Assembly: GCF_900111135.1 (NCBI RefSeq)
Contig: NZ_FOGF01000023.1
Span: forward strand, 1 to 33,436
DNA: 33,436 bases
Reading direction: 5' to 3'
From: Granulicatella balaenopterae
Lineage (GTDB): Bacteria; Bacillota; Bacilli; Lactobacillales; Aerococcaceae
Under the pieces are notes generated by a model that had not been told where the DNA came from, ran no database searches, and saw only the letters and a program-made list of their open reading frames with translations. Below, piece by piece: positions 1 through 6,382 of this stretch. The number at the start of each line of letters is the position of its first letter. The stretch's first letter is position 1. The position numbers and the translations under genes are program-made.

Positions 1-2
1 AA

Positions 3-134
3 ATTTTTGATTTAAATAGATTTACACTTGTAACTCCAAAGTCTGAAAATGATGTACGATTACAAGCTACACTTGACAATCAGAACCCCACGGGCTTGCC
101 CGTGGGAGCAGTCAGAATAAATAAAAATCAATAG
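3..134 (+). CDS. C-terminal end of an unidentified protein (left-truncated)
   Basis: An open frame enters from the left edge and runs 43 codons to a TAG at 132-134, 12 bases before the next gene's start, a spacing typical of genes in one operon. The visible end includes ...TLVTPKSENDVRLQ... and ...PTGLPVGAVRIN.... I do not recognise the family. If it belongs with the GtrA-like gene downstream, a cell-envelope glycosyltransferase would be a reasonable partner, but nothing visible proves it. The frame crosses a GC-rich perfect hairpin (87-106), so it is also possible that this is non-coding DNA from an old mobile-element end. Confidence is limited because 43 open codons can occur by chance. Confidence 0.4.
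   Translation: MFDLNRFTLVTPKSENDVRLQATLDNQNPTGLPVGAVRINKNQ
87..106. repeat. GC-rich perfect hairpin
   Basis: CCCACGGG-CTTG-CCCGTGGG is an 8-bp perfect stem with a 4-base loop, strikingly G+C-rich in AT-rich surroundings. It has no T-tract. Flanking bases (GAAC before, AGCAGTCA after) recall the right-end hairpin of IS200/IS605-family (TnpB) elements, but it may simply be coding sequence for the partial frame over it. Confidence 0.6.
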
Positions 135-146
135 GTAGGTGAGTAA

Positions 147-560
147 ATGAAAAAAATATTCAGGAAGCATCAAGAATTCATTAGATTTATGCTTGTAGGG
201 ATAATGAATACATTATTTGGAGCAAGTTTAATGTTTATTTTATATAATTTGTTCCATGTTAGTTATTGGTGGTCAAGTGCTGCTAATTATTTTTTTGGTA
301 GCATCTTAAGTTTTTGCTTAAACAAACAATTCACCTTTCAAGTAGATTATCAGCATCGCCAGATTATGCGATTTACATTGAATATAGCGCTTTGTTATCT
401 AGTTAGTTATGGAATATCCAAACCACTAGTAGAAGCTCTATTAAGACAATTATCAGCCAATTTACAAGATAATATCTCAATGCTTGTAGGTATGGTAGGA
501 TTTACGATTCTTAATTATTTTGGTCAGCGCTATTTTGTATTTCAAAAAGGTGAAAATTAG
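147..560 (+). CDS. GtrA-like membrane protein (putative polyprenyl-phosphate sugar flippase)
   Basis: This 137-residue protein has four hydrophobic segments (about 12-32, 40-58, 74-92 and 110-130). It shows the GtrA-family (PF04138) pattern: an N-terminal FIRFMLVGIMNT-like segment, N-x-F-x-G-S-x-x-S-F-x-x-N-K-x-F-T-F around residues 47-64, and a C-terminal N-Y-x-x-Q-R-Y-x-V-F. Family members are thought to flip undecaprenyl-phosphate-linked sugars across the membrane for cell-wall polysaccharide or teichoic acid glycosylation; the substrate cannot be told here. An AGGTAGGTGAG ribosome-binding site lies just before the ATG. The open frame ending 12 bases upstream may be its operon partner. Confidence 0.85.
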   Translation: MKKIFRKHQEFIRFMLVGIMNTLFGASLMFILYNLFHVSYWWSSAANYFFGSILSFCLNKQFTFQVDYQHRQIMRFTLNIALCYLVSYGISKPLVEALLRQLSANLQDNISMLVGMVGFTILNYFGQRYFVFQKGEN

Positions 561-615
561 ACAGATGATTCAGATAAGAGTAAAATAAAGGTGAAGATAA
601 AAAGAGGGGGGTTAT

Positions 616-1263
616 ATGGAAGAAACACAAAAATATTCTTTTAAAAAGCTGGTAGTCATTGAAACATTAAATGCTATTACGCATGGTATTCCGGCAATTT
701 TAAGTATCATTGCGTTAGTCTTTCTAGTTTTGAAAGGTGCAGAGATGCAGTCAAAAGCTGCGATTGTATCCTATATTATTTACGGAACAAGCTTAACATT
801 ACTATTTTTAAATTCAACTTTATATCATAGTTTCAGTTTAAGTAAGTATAAAGCCGCTTTTCAAAAGTTAGATCATAGTTCCATCTATTTATTAATTGCT
901 GGTACTTATACGCCATATTTAATGGTTTCAATTGGAGGTGCTTTTGGTTATACATTTTTGGCAATTGTCTGGAGCCTAGCTATTGCAGGTATTTTATTTG
1001 AATTATTGACTATCGGCAAATGGCCTAAGCTAAGTACTTATTTATATTTAGGTTTAGGTTGGTTAAGTTTAATTATTATTTACCCATTAATGAAGTCAAT
1101 TTCATGGGTAGGTGTCTTATTACTTGCATTAGGAGGGATAACTTATTCGATTGGAACAATTTTTTATCGTATGAAAGCCAATAAATGGATGCATGTGATA
1201 TGGCATCTATTTGTTGCAGGTGGAGCGGTGTTTATGTTTTTAAGTATTTGGTATTTTGCCTAA
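616..1263 (+). CDS. Hemolysin III family (PAQR-type) membrane protein
   Basis: The 215-residue protein has about seven membrane segments and the PAQR/HlyIII (TIGR01065, PF03006) signatures: N-A-x-T-H-G near residues 19-24, S-T-L-Y-H-S with His71, L-D-H with His87 followed by AGTYTP, and a final M-H-V-I-W-H with His193 and His197. In the family the conserved His residues bind a metal, and the fold suggests a membrane hydrolase. The name hemolysin comes from a Bacillus cereus homologue and should not be read as proof of toxin function. The start follows an AGAGGGGGG ribosome-binding site, and a strong terminator follows, so the transcript ends here. Confidence 0.9.
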   Translation: MEETQKYSFKKLVVIETLNAITHGIPAILSIIALVFLVLKGAEMQSKAAIVSYIIYGTSLTLLFLNSTLYHSFSLSKYKAAFQKLDHSSIYLLIAGTYTPYLMVSIGGAFGYTFLAIVWSLAIAGILFELLTIGKWPKLSTYLYLGLGWLSLIIIYPLMKSISWVGVLLLALGGITYSIGTIFYRMKANKWMHVIWHLFVAGGAVFMFLSIWYFA

Positions 1264-1286
1264 ATATATAAACAAATAAGCTTTTA

Positions 1287-1325
1287 GGACGTAATACTAT
1301 AAAATAGTGTTACGTTCTTTTTTTT
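1287..1325 (+). terminator. Intrinsic terminator after the hemolysin III-like gene
   Basis: The 14-bp stem 1287-1300 pairs with 1304-1317 (G-U wobbles allowed), with a 3-base loop, then eight T residues at 1318-1325. Confidence 0.88.
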
Positions 1326-1457
1326 GCCATATTTATTATCAAAAAACTATTTTTATAATATAGAACAAAAAAACATTATAATAGCTATTCTACATTAATA
1401 AGTCTATAATAAAATAAATTAGTAAGCTCAATTAAATATAGAATAGGGGAATAGCAT

Positions 1458-1715
1458 ATGGAATTTACACAAACAACTAATAGCTTTATTCATCGTGATC
1501 AATATGGCAAAATCGACGCAGAAATTAATTTTGAATTAGTTAATGGAGATACGATTCATGTGACACATACCTTTGTATCAGAAACTTTACGTGGTCAAGG
1601 AGTAGCTAGACAGTTAGCTAATCAAGTTAACTATTATCGCCATAAAAAACATTATCAATTAACATCTAGTTGTTCATATATTACCAAGCTGATTGATAGT
1701 GGTGAAATGAAATAG
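1458..1715 (+). CDS. Small GNAT-fold N-acetyltransferase-like protein (YjdJ/NATD1 type)
   Basis: This 85-residue protein matches the short Gcn5-related family PF14542 (Acetyltransf_CG). It has a central H-T-F-V-x-x-x-L-R-G-Q-G-V-A segment (about residues 36-50), which is the acetyl-CoA pyrophosphate loop, then a helix and a closing C-S-Y-I-x-K-L segment. Such proteins carry the cofactor-binding half of the GNAT fold only. Acetyl-CoA binding is plausible, and the acceptor is unknown. A GGGGA ribosome-binding site precedes the ATG. It is a lone gene between a terminator and the regulatory stretch at 1712-1929. The first bases of the palindrome at 1712-1735 overlap its stop codon. Confidence 0.8.
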   Translation: MEFTQTTNSFIHRDQYGKIDAEINFELVNGDTIHVTHTFVSETLRGQGVARQLANQVNYYRHKKHYQLTSSCSYITKLIDSGEMK

Positions 1716-1735
1716 TTTCGGTGCACCAAAACTAT
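1712..1735. promoter_or_regulatory. 24-bp near-perfect palindrome, operator-like
   Basis: The two 12-base halves (ATAGTTTCGGTG and CACCAAAACTAT) are inverted copies with one mismatch. It is centred on GGTGCACC, has no loop and no T-tract, so it is a poor terminator and looks more like a dimeric-protein operator. It begins at the stop codon of the GNAT-like gene and lies about 35-85 bp upstream of the sRNA promoter elements. No protein is assigned. Confidence 0.45.
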
Positions 1736-1770
1736 AATGATTCGGTTAAATTTACAAAAAAAATATAATC

Positions 1771-1800
1771 TTCACAAAAAATTCACAATTTAGGTATAAT
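1771..1800 (+). promoter_or_regulatory. Promoter with PhoP-box-like direct repeat for the candidate sRNA
   Basis: TTCACA at 1771-1776 and TTCACA at 1782-1787 are repeated with an 11-bp period, the arrangement of Firmicutes PhoP boxes (TT[A/T/C]ACA-N4-6-TT[A/T/C]ACA). A further TTTACA stands at 1751-1756, but out of phase (20 bp). A perfect TATAAT lies at 1795-1800. The first TTCACA would also serve as a -35 element with an 18-bp spacer. The predicted start is near 1807, so the repeats sit at about -36 to -20, where PhoP binds in Bacillus subtilis activated promoters. Pho control is an inference. Confidence 0.6.
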
Positions 1801-1806
1801 ATATTC

Positions 1807-1929
1807 GTATACCCAAAAAACACCCAAAGGTTTACTTCTCCCAAATAATAATTTAATCTCCCAATTAATTATTATTAAGTAAACCCTCCTAACCTTTTTC
1901 CGTTGTTTGTCAAAAACAACGGTTTTTTT
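1807..1929 (+). ncRNA. Candidate small regulatory RNA with CUCCC anti-Shine-Dalgarno motifs
   Basis: A transcript of about 123 nt is predicted between the TATAAT at 1795-1800 and the terminator at 1900-1929. It contains no ATG. Stem 1829-1837 pairs perfectly with 1877-1885 (9 bp). Stem 1844-1853 pairs perfectly with 1867-1876 (10 bp) and stacks on the first. The 5' bulge 1838-1843 (CTCCCA) and the terminal loop 1854-1866 (containing CTCCC) expose the same C-rich motif; CCCTCCT follows at 1884-1890, and ACCC occurs twice in the 5' tail. Pyrimidine/C-rich exposed motifs that pair with ribosome-binding sites are known from Listeria LhrC-type and Staphylococcus C-rich-loop sRNAs. I know no named family that matches. 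Target and expression are inferences. Confidence 0.65.
1900..1929 (+). terminator. Intrinsic terminator of the candidate sRNA
   Basis: The 9-bp perfect stem CCGTTGTTT / AAACAACGG (1900-1908 with 1914-1922) is followed by seven T residues. Confidence 0.88.
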
Positions 1930-1944
1930 ATTATATAAAACAGA

Positions 1945-1980
1945 AAAAAGCCAAACTCTGTAATTAGAGTTTGGCTTTTT
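1945..1980 (-). terminator. Bidirectional intrinsic terminator after ktrA
   Basis: A 15-bp perfect inverted repeat (1945-1959 with 1966-1980) has A-runs on one side and T-runs on the other. It lies nine bases beyond the minus-strand ktrA stop codon, so it ends the ktr transcript, and it would also stop plus-strand read-through. Confidence 0.88.
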
Positions 1981-1989
1981 AGATGATTC

Positions 1990-2664
1990 TTAGTTGGCGA
2001 AATCATCGAAAAAATCGGATTTTTCAAAAGAGTCTGATTCGGTGATTGCAACAATTAATTCGGATTCTTTTAAACGATAGTCTGCTGTAAATTGAATATT
2101 TAATTTTTCATTAGGTCCATTTCGATATCCAATTAAGTTTAAATCATATTTTTTACGTAAATCTAATTCTTGTAATGATTTACCAATCCAAGATTTTGGA
2201 GGATAGAATTCAATTAAAGAAATATTATTATCTAATTGAATAATATCTGAGATACGGCGGTGTAAAATATTACGAGCGACACGAATAGCAGTATCCTTTT
2301 CAGGTGAAATTACTTTATGAGCACCCATTTGAGTTAAAATCTCAGTTGAAATACGGCTTTTTGCTTTACAAATAATTTCTGGAACACCTAAATTTTTACA
2401 GTGCATAACTGCTAAAATACTAGATTCCAAACTAGAACCAGAGGCAACAATCACAACATCACAATCCCCAATTCCGCAAGCTGTGAGTAATTCATCATCA
2501 GTAATATCACCAACGATTCCTTTAGTGATATATGATTCTAAACGATTAACATTTTCTTCGGATTTATCAATTGCGATGACATCACAATCATATTTACTTA
2601 GGGTTTTAGCGATGGTTGAACCAAATACACCTAATCCTAAAATTCCAATAGTTTTACTAGTCAT
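1990..2664 (-). CDS. ktrA: K+ uptake regulatory subunit KtrA/KtrC (RCK domain protein)
   Basis: The 224-residue cytoplasmic RCK (TrkA-N/TrkA-C) protein forms the nucleotide-sensing ring that gates the KtrB-type channel. The Rossmann nucleotide-binding loop is G10-L-G12-V-F-G15, with acidic D33-K at the end of beta-2. The C-terminal part (about 135-215) is the TrkA-C half, which in KtrC homologues binds cyclic di-AMP. Its length matches the family (about 220). It starts 25 bases after the ktrB stop with a GAGGGA ribosome-binding site, so the two genes form one operon. KtrA and KtrC cannot be separated from sequence alone. A bidirectional terminator follows. Confidence 0.92.
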   Translation of the reverse strand: MTSKTIGILGLGVFGSTIAKTLSKYDCDVIAIDKSEENVNRLESYITKGIVGDITDDELLTACGIGDCDVVIVASGSSLESSILAVMHCKNLGVPEIICKAKSRISTEILTQMGAHKVISPEKDTAIRVARNILHRRISDIIQLDNNISLIEFYPPKSWIGKSLQELDLRKKYDLNLIGYRNGPNEKLNIQFTADYRLKESELIVAITESDSFEKSDFFDDFAN

Positions 2665-2689
2665 TATAATCCCTCATTTCTTAATAGTA

Positions 2690-4072
2690 TTAACCAACTA
2701 ATAAGTTGGCTTCAGCATATTTATATGTTTTCTTAGTTTTATTTTTTTTCTCAGTTAAACTTAAAAGGATGGTTAGTGGTCCAATACGTCCCATAAACAT
2801 TAAAAACATTAGAATAACTTGTCCGCTATGACTAATAACTGGTGTTAAATTAGCGGTAACTCCAACTGTTCCTAAAGCGGAAACAACTTCAAACACTAAT
2901 AATAAGAATGGGGCTTCTGGATCAGTAATACTTAATCCTAATAAACCTGTCATAAAAGTTAAGAAGAAAACAATAAAAATAACCATCGCCCGTCTTGTTA
3001 AATGCGGTGGGAAGGTGCGATTCATAAAATTAGTATAACGAGCATTTTGTACTTCGTTATATAAATATAAAATAACGACTAAGAATGTAGTTGTTTTAAT
3101 CCCACCAGCAGTACCACCTGGGGAACCTCCGATAAACATTTGTACCATGAATAATAATAATGTTGCTGGTTTTGCGACGGAGTAATCAATCGTTGAAAAT
3201 CCAGCAGTTCTCATAGTTACAGCTTGGAAAAAACTGGCCATTATTTTTTGCCAAATAGGAAAATTCCCAATAGTTGCGGGGTTATTATATTCTAAGATAA
3301 AAGTTGTGATTGTTCCAAAGCTAATTAAAATAGCTGTCATTAAGAGTACAATACGTGTATGTAAACTTAAACGTTTGTAAAAGCGTTTATGCCATTTTGA
3401 TGTGAGTGATAATTTTAAAGAATCAACATTACGCTTTATATCAAACCAAACAGAAAAACCAATACCTCCTAAAATAATAAGCATTGCAACAGTTAAATTA
3501 ATTAAAGGGTCATCAGCATATAATTGTAAACTAGAAGTCCCTAAATTATCAAAGCCAGCATTGCAAAAAGCAGATACTGCCATGAAAATAGAGGTAAACA
3601 CTCCTTTTTTAAAGCCCATCATTGGAATAAATCTAAAGCAGAATAATAATGCACCAATACCTTCAATAATAAAAGTATAACGGAAAATAGTAGATAAAAA
3701 ATGTTTGAAGTTACTAGCATCTTCACGATTCAAACTTTCTTGTAATGCTAATTTATCGACTAAAGAAATCTGCTTACCAGCTTTAAAAATAATAAAACCA
3801 ATTAAACTCATTAACCCTAAACCACCAAGTTGCATTAAAATAATACAAATAATCTGACCAAAAGTATTATAAGTATTAATAACGGCTTGGGTGGATAATC
3901 CAGTTACACATACCAGTGATACAGCCGTAAATAAATGATCCGAAATACTAGCTTGAGAGGTTGGGAGTTGTGAAATGGGTAAACTAAGCAATAAAAAACC
4001 ACTTAAAATTACTAATAAACCACTCAGTACTAGTCTTCTGGACACAGATTTACGAACTAAAAAACGAAACAT
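2690..4072 (-). CDS. ktrB: K+ transporter subunit KtrB/KtrD
   Basis: The 460-residue membrane protein of the Trk/Ktr/HKT superfamily carries four M1-P-M2 repeats. Selectivity-filter turns are visible as C-V-T-G58-L, C-N-A-G173-F, R-T-A-G291-F and a last one in S-A-L-G-T-V-G-V-T. The flexible intramembrane loop of the third repeat is S-P-G-G-T-A-G-G-I-K-T-T (about 317-328). It moves K+ (usually Na+-coupled) and needs the RCK partner encoded immediately downstream. It is the first gene of the minus-strand operon; a possible -10 (TATACT, minus strand) lies about 35 bases upstream. It diverges from rlmH. I see no cyclic di-AMP riboswitch in the 140-bp gap. Confidence 0.93.
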   Translation of the reverse strand: MFRFLVRKSVSRRLVLSGLLVILSGFLLLSLPISQLPTSQASISDHLFTAVSLVCVTGLSTQAVINTYNTFGQIICIILMQLGGLGLMSLIGFIIFKAGKQISLVDKLALQESLNREDASNFKHFLSTIFRYTFIIEGIGALLFCFRFIPMMGFKKGVFTSIFMAVSAFCNAGFDNLGTSSLQLYADDPLINLTVAMLIILGGIGFSVWFDIKRNVDSLKLSLTSKWHKRFYKRLSLHTRIVLLMTAILISFGTITTFILEYNNPATIGNFPIWQKIMASFFQAVTMRTAGFSTIDYSVAKPATLLLFMVQMFIGGSPGGTAGGIKTTTFLVVILYLYNEVQNARYTNFMNRTFPPHLTRRAMVIFIVFFLTFMTGLLGLSITDPEAPFLLLVFEVVSALGTVGVTANLTPVISHSGQVILMFLMFMGRIGPLTILLSLTEKKNKTKKTYKYAEANLLVG

Positions 4073-4216
4073 AATATAAGCTCCCTTCCATAATTGTCCA
4101 TGATAGTAGTATAAAGCTTTTTTGACTAAAAAACTATTATTTTACAAGTTTTACCTTGTATTTTGTACCTAATTCCCCTATGCTTATTGATGAATAAAAG
4201 GAAAGTGAGAGAAAAT

Positions 4217-4696
4217 ATGCAAATTAAAATCATTGGTGTTGGTAAATTAAAAGAAAAATATTTAAAAATGGGAATTGAGGAATATACCAAACGCCTTGGA
4301 TCTTATTGTAAGATACAAATTGTAGAAGTTCCTGATGAAAAAGCTCCTGAAAATCTAAGCGATAAAGAGATGGCACAAGTAAAGGATAAAGAAGGCGAAC
4401 GAATCTTAGCTAAAATTAGAGATAATGAGTATGTCATTGCGATGGCAATTGAAGGAAAGTTGGTCTCTTCGGAAGATTTGGCTAAGGAATTAGATCAATG
4501 TGGGATTAGCGGAAAAAGTTCAGTAACTTTTGTTATTGGTGGCTCATTGGGATTGAGTCCTAGTGTTGTGAAACGTGCCAATTCAAAAATGTCATTTGGG
4601 CGCATTACCTTACCGCATCAATTAATGAGATTAGTCTTAACGGAACAAATTTATCGTGCTTTTCGCATTAATGCAGGTCATAGCTATCATAAATAA
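4217..4696 (+). CDS. rlmH: 23S rRNA (pseudouridine1915-N3)-methyltransferase RlmH
   Basis: RlmH (OrfX/YbeA) is a SPOUT-fold enzyme that methylates pseudouridine 1915 in helix 69 of 23S rRNA, using S-adenosylmethionine. The ATG at 4217 gives exactly the family length of 159 residues and follows a GAAAGTGAGAG ribosome-binding region; an in-frame ATG 54 bases upstream would add a tail without homology. Typical elements are [10 protein letters not shown] (knot and cofactor loop) and the C-terminal [16 protein letters not shown]. In staphylococci the DNA encoding that C-terminus is the integration site for SCC elements; here the gene ends normally and a terminator follows. Confidence 0.95.
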   Translation: MQIKIIGVGKLKEKYLKMGIEEYTKRLGSYCKIQIVEVPDEKAPENLSDKEMAQVKDKEGERILAKIRDNEYVIAMAIEGKLVSSEDLAKELDQCGISGKSSVTFVIGGSLGLSPSVVKRANSKMSFGRITLPHQLMRLVLTEQIYRAFRINAGHSYHK

Positions 4697-4707
4697 GTAA
4701 CATTTTG

Positions 4708-4736
4708 AACATCACAATCATTTTGTGGTGTTTTTT
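4708..4736 (+). terminator. Intrinsic terminator after rlmH
   Basis: A 10-bp stem (4708-4717 with 4723-4732, one G-U pair) is followed by T residues to 4736, just beyond the rlmH stop. Confidence 0.85.
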
Positions 4737-4803
4737 GATGAAATTTTTTCGAATCAATAGAAATCAATACAAACAAATATAGTTTTATGCTAAAATGAAA
4801 TAG

Positions 4804-4830
4804 TTACGATTTACATGATTGTAATATACT
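4804..4830 (+). promoter_or_regulatory. adcCB promoter region with metal-regulator-like inverted repeat
   Basis: TTACGAT (4804-4810) and ATTGTAA (4818-4824) form an inverted repeat with one mismatch and 7 bases between the arms. It overlaps a possible -10 TATACT at 4825-4830. Zinc uptake genes are usually repressed by AdcR or Zur. The motif shares TTACGAT with Zur boxes but the spacing differs, so the regulator is undecided. Confidence 0.35.
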
Positions 4831-4851
4831 AAAAAAGATTAGGTGATTAAG

Positions 4852-5544
4852 ATGAATTATATAACAGTAGATAATTTATCATTTTCTTACGATAATGAAC
4901 CGGTATTGCAAGATATTTCCTTTAATGTGAAGCCAGGACAATTTGTTATTTTAACAGGGGAGAATGGAGCGGCTAAATCAACTTTAGTACGAAATATTTT
5001 AGGTTTATTAACACCAGCATCGGGGACAGCAGTAATTTCTCCAAGGAATACAAATGGGGAAAAGTTATCAATTGGATACGCACCACAACAAATTTCATCA
5101 TTTAATGTGGGATTTCCATCAACTGTCTATGAATTGGTATCATCAGGTCGTTATCAAAAAGGAAAATGGTTTAAACGATTAGACAAAGAGGATGCGACCC
5201 ATATTGAGCGCGCTTTAAAAAGTGTGGGTATGTGGGAGCAACGGAATAAAAGGATTGGTGAATTATCTGGTGGACAAAAGCAACGTATTTGTTTAGCACG
5301 TATTTTCGCAACTGATCCAGATTTATTTGTATTAGATGAACCGACAGCGGGAATGGATAAAGAGTCTCGTGAACGTTTTTATCAATTATTGCATCACAAT
5401 TGTAAAGAGCATGGGAAAGCTATTTTAATGGTTACTCATGAGGAAGAAGATATGGAGCAATATGTTGATAAACATATACATTTAAAACGTAAGGAGGATT
5501 CACCATGGAGATGTTTCAGTATGGTTTCATGCAAAGGGCATTAG
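4852..5544 (+). CDS. adcC: Zinc ABC transporter ATP-binding protein AdcC
   Basis: The 230-residue ATPase powers zinc import with the AdcB permease. The Walker A reads G36-E-N-G-A-A-K42-S, with alanine instead of glycine before the lysine; as I recall, streptococcal AdcC has the same GENGAAK variant, which supports the assignment. The signature LSGGQKQR, Walker B LFVLDEP and switch His follow. The ATG at 4852 is chosen because AGGTG lies six bases upstream; a GTG at 4843 lies inside that site. The last 40 bases, encoding the family tail D-S-P-W-R-C-F, overlap adcB. No adcR or adcA (zinc-binding lipoprotein) is in the window, so those must lie elsewhere. Confidence 0.9.
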   Translation: MNYITVDNLSFSYDNEPVLQDISFNVKPGQFVILTGENGAAKSTLVRNILGLLTPASGTAVISPRNTNGEKLSIGYAPQQISSFNVGFPSTVYELVSSGRYQKGKWFKRLDKEDATHIERALKSVGMWEQRNKRIGELSGGQKQRICLARIFATDPDLFVLDEPTAGMDKESRERFYQLLHHNCKEHGKAILMVTHEEEDMEQYVDKHIHLKRKEDSPWRCFSMVSCKGH

Positions 5545-6332
5545 TTGCTGGTTTAGCAATGGCGGTAGTAACTCCAATTTTAGGATTGTTTTTAATTATT
5601 CGAAGACAATCGCTTTTAGCAGATACTTTGGCCCATGTATCATTAGTGGGTGTCTCATTAGGCTTATTGTGGAATTTAAATCCGACCATTATGACCTTAT
5701 TTGCGGTTATATTAGCAGCATTAGGAATTGAATTTATTGGGAAATATTATAAAGGTTTTTCAGAGATTGCGATTGCGATTTTAATGTCTGGAGGAATGGG
5801 GACGGCATTGATTTTACTTAGTTTCCAAAGTGGTAAAAGTTCGATGAGTGTAGAACAATTTTTATTTGGTTCGATAGTTGTTATTACAAAAGAACAAGTC
5901 TATATTTTAATTGGATTGGCTATCTTAGTAGTAATTGGTTATTTAATTTTTAGAAAGCCATTATATGTATTAACATTTGATAGTGATACGGCACATACAG
6001 CAGGCTTACCAGTTGGTTTTATGTCGACGATGTTTACGGTTTTAACTGGGGTAGTGATTTCGGTGATGATGCCAATTGCTGGAGCTTTATTAGTTTCTGC
6101 CATTATTGTATTACCAGCATCGATTGCGATTCGTTTGAGTCGTAGTTTTACTGGAGTGATTATAACGGGAATTGTGATTAGTGCTTTTGGGATTGTGTCA
6201 GGATTAATTAGTTCTTATCAATTTGATACACCGCCTGGAGCAACAATTACTATGATTTTTATTACATTATTAATTATTAGTCTTTTAGCAACAGCTATTA
6301 AAAATCAATTCAAAAAACTAAAATCAAATTAA
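5505..6332 (+). CDS. adcB: Zinc ABC transporter permease AdcB
   Basis: The 275-residue ABC-3 family permease (ZnuB/AdcB/MntB class) has about eight membrane helices. Landmarks are the N-terminal M-Q-R-A-L-V-A-G, R-R-Q-S-L-L-A-D-T-L-A-H-V-S (about 33-46), the D-S-D-T-A-H-T-A-G-L-P coupling segment toward the ATPase, and V-S-A-I-I-V-L-P-A. AAGGAGG lies 14 bases before the ATG, inside adcC, so translation is likely coupled. Manganese is an alternative substrate for the family; zinc is preferred here because the partner ATPase looks like AdcC. The gene converges on purR with a shared terminator. Confidence 0.9.
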   Translation: MEMFQYGFMQRALVAGLAMAVVTPILGLFLIIRRQSLLADTLAHVSLVGVSLGLLWNLNPTIMTLFAVILAALGIEFIGKYYKGFSEIAIAILMSGGMGTALILLSFQSGKSSMSVEQFLFGSIVVITKEQVYILIGLAILVVIGYLIFRKPLYVLTFDSDTAHTAGLPVGFMSTMFTVLTGVVISVMMPIAGALLVSAIIVLPASIAIRLSRSFTGVIITGIVISAFGIVSGLISSYQFDTPPGATITMIFITLLIISLLATAIKNQFKKLKSN

Positions 6333-6337
6333 AAAAT

Positions 6338-6378
6338 AAACGTCGTAGCTTTCTCTTGTAGAGAGTTACGACGTTTTT
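6338..6378. terminator. Bidirectional terminator between adcB and purR
   Basis: A 10-bp perfect outer stem (AAACGTCGTA at 6338-6347 with TACGACGTTT at 6367-6376) has a weaker inner stem and A/T runs on both sides. It serves two convergent genes. Confidence 0.85.
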
Positions 6379-6382
6379 ATGG

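Noticed and set aside
4163-4216. Upstream in-frame start that would lengthen RlmH by 18 residues.
   Set aside because: The ATG at 4217 gives the exact family length and the conserved [10 protein letters not shown] start with a ribosome-binding site.
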